NCBI RefSeq assembly: GCF_016745235.1
Contig: NZ_JAELVM010000001.1
Location: 261,856-325,855 of the forward strand
Direction of reading: 5' to 3'
Origin: Chryseobacterium endalhagicum
GTDB taxonomy: Bacteria; Bacteroidota; Bacteroidia; Flavobacteriales; Weeksellaceae
Length of the DNA stretch: 64,000 bases
Position numbers and translations under genes: made by a program. This document shows positions 61,991-64,000 of the stretch, one piece after another (position 1 is the stretch's first letter; each line of letters starts with the position of its first letter). Below the pieces are notes generated by a model. The model saw only the letters and a program-made list of their open reading frames with translations, was not told where the DNA came from and ran no database searches.

Positions 61991-62198
61991 GAAAATAAAA
62001 ACGGCATGAGACTCTACAATATCTGTAATAGGGGTACTGGTATACCTTGAGACAGATAAGAGAGCCCACGCCTAGGTCGTGAGCTTCATTACTTATCTTC
62101 TTGTCTCTTAAAAATTACCAGTTTTTCTATTACAAGATTCTAAGCAATAGCTTCTATATTTCGTTGAAGTATCGCAAAATTACTCTAATGAGTAATCT
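61991..62198 (-). ncRNA. Candidate structured RNA (long bulged hairpin)
   Basis: Nested complementary blocks form one long hairpin: TAATAG/CTATTA (62026, 62127), ACTGGTA/TACCAGT (62036, 62116), GAGACA/TGTCTC (62049, 62102), GATAAG/CTTATC (62055, 62092), AGCCCACG/CGTGAGCT (62063, 62078). A leftward promoter (TTG at 62232-62230, 19-base spacer, TATATTTG at 62210-62203) starts just to its right; a small hairpin (62179-62196) and, at the far end, a T-rich stretch (62003-61991) frame about 208 bases. Shape and size resemble 6S-type RNA, which exists in flavobacteria, but the identity and strand are inference. Confidence 0.5.
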
Positions 62199-62202
62199 TT
62201 TC

Positions 62203-62232
62203 CAAATATAAGAAATTTTCATTTTGTTACAA
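62203..62232 (-). promoter_or_regulatory. Leftward promoter of the structured RNA
   Basis: On the minus strand TTG (62232-62230), 19 bases, TATATTTG (62210-62203): both parts of the Bacteroidota promoter at ideal spacing. Confidence 0.65.
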
Positions 62233-62248
62233 GAACTTGTAACAAAAT
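62221..62248. promoter_or_regulatory. 28-bp palindromic operator
   Basis: ATTTTGTTACAAG and its exact reverse complement CTTGTAACAAAAT flank a central AA. It covers the -33 element of the leftward promoter and lies 41 bases before the XRE gene, whose product is the likely binder. Confidence 0.75.
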
Positions 62249-62288
62249 TTGTGAAAAAAATTACGCCCTTTGTATAAAGGACTAATAA

Positions 62289-62531
62289 ATGGAGGTTTTA
62301 CAAGATGACATATTAAAAAGATTTGGAGAACATGTCAAAGATTTAAGACTTAAATCTGGGCTTACACAAGATGATGTCGTTCTAAATAGTTCCAAAATTA
62401 CTAAAGGTACAGTAAGCGATATAGAAAATGGAAAAAGAAACTTTGCATTTACTACATTAATTGATTTGGCTAGAGGTCTAAATGTATCGCCTAAAGATTT
62501 ATTGGACTTTAAAATTGATGAGAAGTCCTAG
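62289..62531 (+). CDS. XRE-type helix-turn-helix regulator
   Basis: An 80-residue single-domain repressor-like protein: FGEHVKDLRLKSGLTQDDVVLNSSKITKGTVSDIENGKRN forms the Xre helix-turn-helix (about 12-50). It has no second domain. The 28-bp palindrome upstream overlaps the opposite promoter, so the protein may control both itself and the leftward RNA (inference). A strong terminator follows. Confidence 0.93.
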   Translation: MEVLQDDILKRFGEHVKDLRLKSGLTQDDVVLNSSKITKGTVSDIENGKRNFAFTTLIDLARGLNVSPKDLLDFKIDEKS

Positions 62532-62558
62532 ATTTGTCCTTAACTAGAATATAATAAT

Positions 62559-62600
62559 AAAACAAGCTCCGAAGTCTTCAGACTTCGGAGCTTGTTTTTA
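62559..62600. terminator. Bidirectional terminator
   Basis: An 18-bp perfect stem (arms 62559-62576 and 62581-62598, loop TTCA) with A- and T-runs lies between the XRE gene and the convergent Panacea gene. Confidence 0.93.
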
Positions 62601-62652
62601 AATGGGTTGTTTTATTTTATTGGGTCAAAGTCGTAAGACTTTACATATCAAT

Positions 62653-63117
62653 TTAAAGGCTATCATTAAAGTCTTTAGCTAATTTTACCAGATCTAAGCT
62701 GGAATATTTTAAATTATTTTTTATTGGATAAGACGAATAAACTAAATTTATAAAATCCGTCCATTTTAATGAATATGTAAAGTCAATAAATCTATCTGCA
62801 ATTTTTTTTACTTTTTCATCAATTAAAACTTTTGATTTATCAACCAAAGAAAACTTATCTGTAATTCCTTCGTATGAATTTTTGTAGCTTTCCACTTGAA
62901 AAATCATCGGATTTTTTCTCATCAAATCTATTATATCATTAACATACGGGCCATAATGATTATAAATCCATTTAATGTTTGTGTATTGTTCTCCATTTTC
63001 AATTGTATATCTCCAATCAATTAAGTAAATTAGTTTTACTAATCTCGGTTTTGACAACTCTACTAAATTTGGATAATGTAATAGAATGTATCTTATAAGA
63101 TTTTCTAAATTTTTCAT
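62653..63117 (-). CDS. Panacea-domain (DUF4065/SocA-like) antitoxin candidate
   Basis: A 154-residue protein with the Panacea/DUF4065 pattern: RLVKLIYLIDWRYTIENGEQYTNIKWIYNHYGPYVNDIIDLM at about 25-66 and helices after it. Panacea proteins act as versatile antitoxins and as adaptor-like SocA proteins. Its ATG overlaps the stop of the upstream membrane-protein gene by four bases (ATGA), the arrangement typical of toxin-antitoxin or effector-immunity pairs. That it neutralises the partner is inference. AT-rich codon use compared with the rest of the window suggests transfer. Confidence 0.82.
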   Translation of the reverse strand: MKNLENLIRYILLHYPNLVELSKPRLVKLIYLIDWRYTIENGEQYTNIKWIYNHYGPYVNDIIDLMRKNPMIFQVESYKNSYEGITDKFSLVDKSKVLIDEKVKKIADRFIDFTYSLKWTDFINLVYSSYPIKNNLKYSSLDLVKLAKDFNDSL

Positions 63118-63941
63118 ACTCCCAAAATGTTTTCTGTTATTACTATACCATTATTTTTTTCAATAAACATTATTAGTGGTTGCTTCACACCATTTAATTT
63201 ATCCACTATAAACTCCTTCGAAAAAGTTGTGGGTTCTAAGCTTTCAAATACTAATACAGCTCGAGGATTTCCATCATAACCATTAATTCTATAAATAAAA
63301 AAATTTCTTGATTTCATTTTCATATTATCTACTACTTCGCGAGGAATTGGATGAATATTGTTCATTGCTGAATAATAATTATTTCCTCCTCTTTGTGTAC
63401 AATCAGGTAGATTTTCTATGAAAAATTCACCCTCTCTCCAGCCTTTTCCAATAAATCCTTCATCAATTGGATATTCTGACCTTCCTATTTCCATTAATAT
63501 TGGATCTACTGATGTTCTTCCAATAAGTTTAAATTTATCATTGTAAACTTTATATACGCTAATTCTTTCTTTATGTGTAAACTCTAAATTCTTTACTAAT
63601 AAACGTAAATAAGAATTAAATAAGTCATTAGTTTCATTTACAACCTCATTAAGATTAGATTCTAAATCATTTATTTTATTACTTTTTGACAAATTATCTT
63701 CTTCAAGTTTTTGTACTTCTGTCCCATGAATTACCGCAATAAATCCAAATATCAATGATAAAATAACAATTAAGTAATAAAAAATACGTCCTAATTCGAA
63801 TTTTTCAACTCCAAATATTTTTATAGTATAATCATTTAAATTCGAGATATCTACTACAGATAATAATACAACGCAAATGCCAGATATTATTATGGCTTTA
63901 TCAAATAAATAATCTATACTATTCTTTAAAAAATTTCTCAT
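63114..63941 (-). CDS. Membrane protein with GAF-like domain, partner of the Panacea gene
   Basis: A 275-residue protein: membrane helices at about 16-34 and 53-75, a coiled-coil stretch (EVQKLEEDNLSKSNKINDLESNLNEVVNETNDLFNSY, about 79-115) and a C-terminal domain (about 120-275) that reads like a GAF/sensor fold (RISVYKVYNDKFKLIGRTSVDPI, GFIGKGWREGEFFIENLPDC, RAVLVFESLEP). The ATG at 63941 is preferred to an earlier in-frame start at 63986, since the -7 element TACTTTTG lies at 63991-63984. It may be the effector of a two-gene defence or toxin-antitoxin unit. The GAF call needs structure prediction. Confidence 0.7.
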   Translation of the reverse strand: MRNFLKNSIDYLFDKAIIISGICVVLLSVVDISNLNDYTIKIFGVEKFELGRIFYYLIVILSLIFGFIAVIHGTEVQKLEEDNLSKSNKINDLESNLNEVVNETNDLFNSYLRLLVKNLEFTHKERISVYKVYNDKFKLIGRTSVDPILMEIGRSEYPIDEGFIGKGWREGEFFIENLPDCTQRGGNNYYSAMNNIHPIPREVVDNMKMKSRNFFIYRINGYDGNPRAVLVFESLEPTTFSKEFIVDKLNGVKQPLIMFIEKNNGIVITENILGV

Positions 63942-63983
63942 ATTTTCATCATTAAGTAATATATAAAAATAACAAAAAAACCA

Positions 63984-63991
63984 CAAAAGTA
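63984..63991 (-). promoter_or_regulatory. -7 promoter element of the membrane/Panacea unit
   Basis: TACTTTTG on the minus strand matches TAnnTTTG and lies 42 bases before the ATG at 63941. Confidence 0.55.
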
Positions 63992-64000
63992 GAGTAGTTA

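Noticed and set aside
61792..62007. 71-codon frame on the minus strand behind the long hairpin
   Set aside because: It has no recognisable motif, overlaps the T-rich end of the RNA candidate and has a composition like chance sequence. It could still be a small hydrophobic protein, but nothing supports it.
61991..62198. Possible retron msr-msd RNA
   Set aside because: The hairpin is long enough, but no reverse transcriptase is in the window and the expected priming guanosine and inverted a1/a2 ends are not recognisable.

Overview
The window looks like a chromosome segment of a Chryseobacterium-type flavobacterium (Bacteroidota, Flavobacteriales). The grounds are: low GC; promoters of the TAnnTTTG type; almost no Shine-Dalgarno sequences; two secreted proteins with type IX secretion (T9SS) type A C-termini; a DUF3467 gene behind rpoC; lpxK (Gram-negative lipid A); and heptanucleotide and GGGCTTTAGCCC-type intergenic repeats. 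Species assignment is inference from gene content only.

Layout. 1-2.2 kb: 3' part of rpoC and a DUF3467 gene. 2.4-6.2 kb: a Crp/Fnr-type regulator followed by a five-gene envelope redox cluster (beta-barrel, c-type cytochrome lipoprotein, YceI, ankyrin protein, DOMON-like T9SS protein) with a CRP-like operator at its head. 6.3-20 kb: housekeeping and metabolic genes (acetyltransferases, a nucleotide pyrophosphatase/phosphodiesterase-like enzyme, NmrA-like reductase with divergent HxlR regulator, alcohol dehydrogenase plus cupin with divergent AraC regulator, carboxylesterase, alpha-amylase, dinB), and a 55-residue double-glycine-type bacteriocin-like peptide. 19-26 kb: purine nucleoside phosphorylase, lpxK, truA, a second Crp-type regulator beside an alpha/beta hydrolase, and an ABC exporter. 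26-37 kb: a secreted M43-type protease, a methyltransferase, then a response regulator / histidine kinase / porin / MHS permease run, a phosphoesterase, and a DUF2975-XRE pair. 37-41 kb: a TonB-receptor-like gene between direct copies of a 396-bp repeat. 41-46 kb: ribB under an FMN riboswitch, an AraC/metallo-beta-lactamase-fold divergent pair, DUF2200, hydrolase and DHFR-like genes. 46-61 kb: accessory genes, nearly all on the minus strand (lipoproteins, TPR proteins, LytTR regulator with an intradiol-dioxygenase-like lipoprotein, and an immunity-gene-like row with a broken SUKH gene, DUF6985-like, DUF2695-like and Imm35-like proteins). 61-64 kb: repeats, a long imperfect hairpin that may be a structured RNA, an XRE regulator with a 28-bp palindromic operator, and a Panacea (DUF4065-like) gene overlapping a gene for a membrane protein with a GAF-like end.

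How the genes work together. The best supported functional units are the Crp-headed heme/redox cluster, the two-component/porin/permease run, the riboswitch-ribB unit, and the divergent regulator-enzyme pairs. The most novel candidates are at the right end: the Panacea/membrane-protein pair (possible toxin-antitoxin or defence module) and the neighbouring XRE/structured-RNA locus. No tRNA, rRNA, CRISPR array or transposase was seen.
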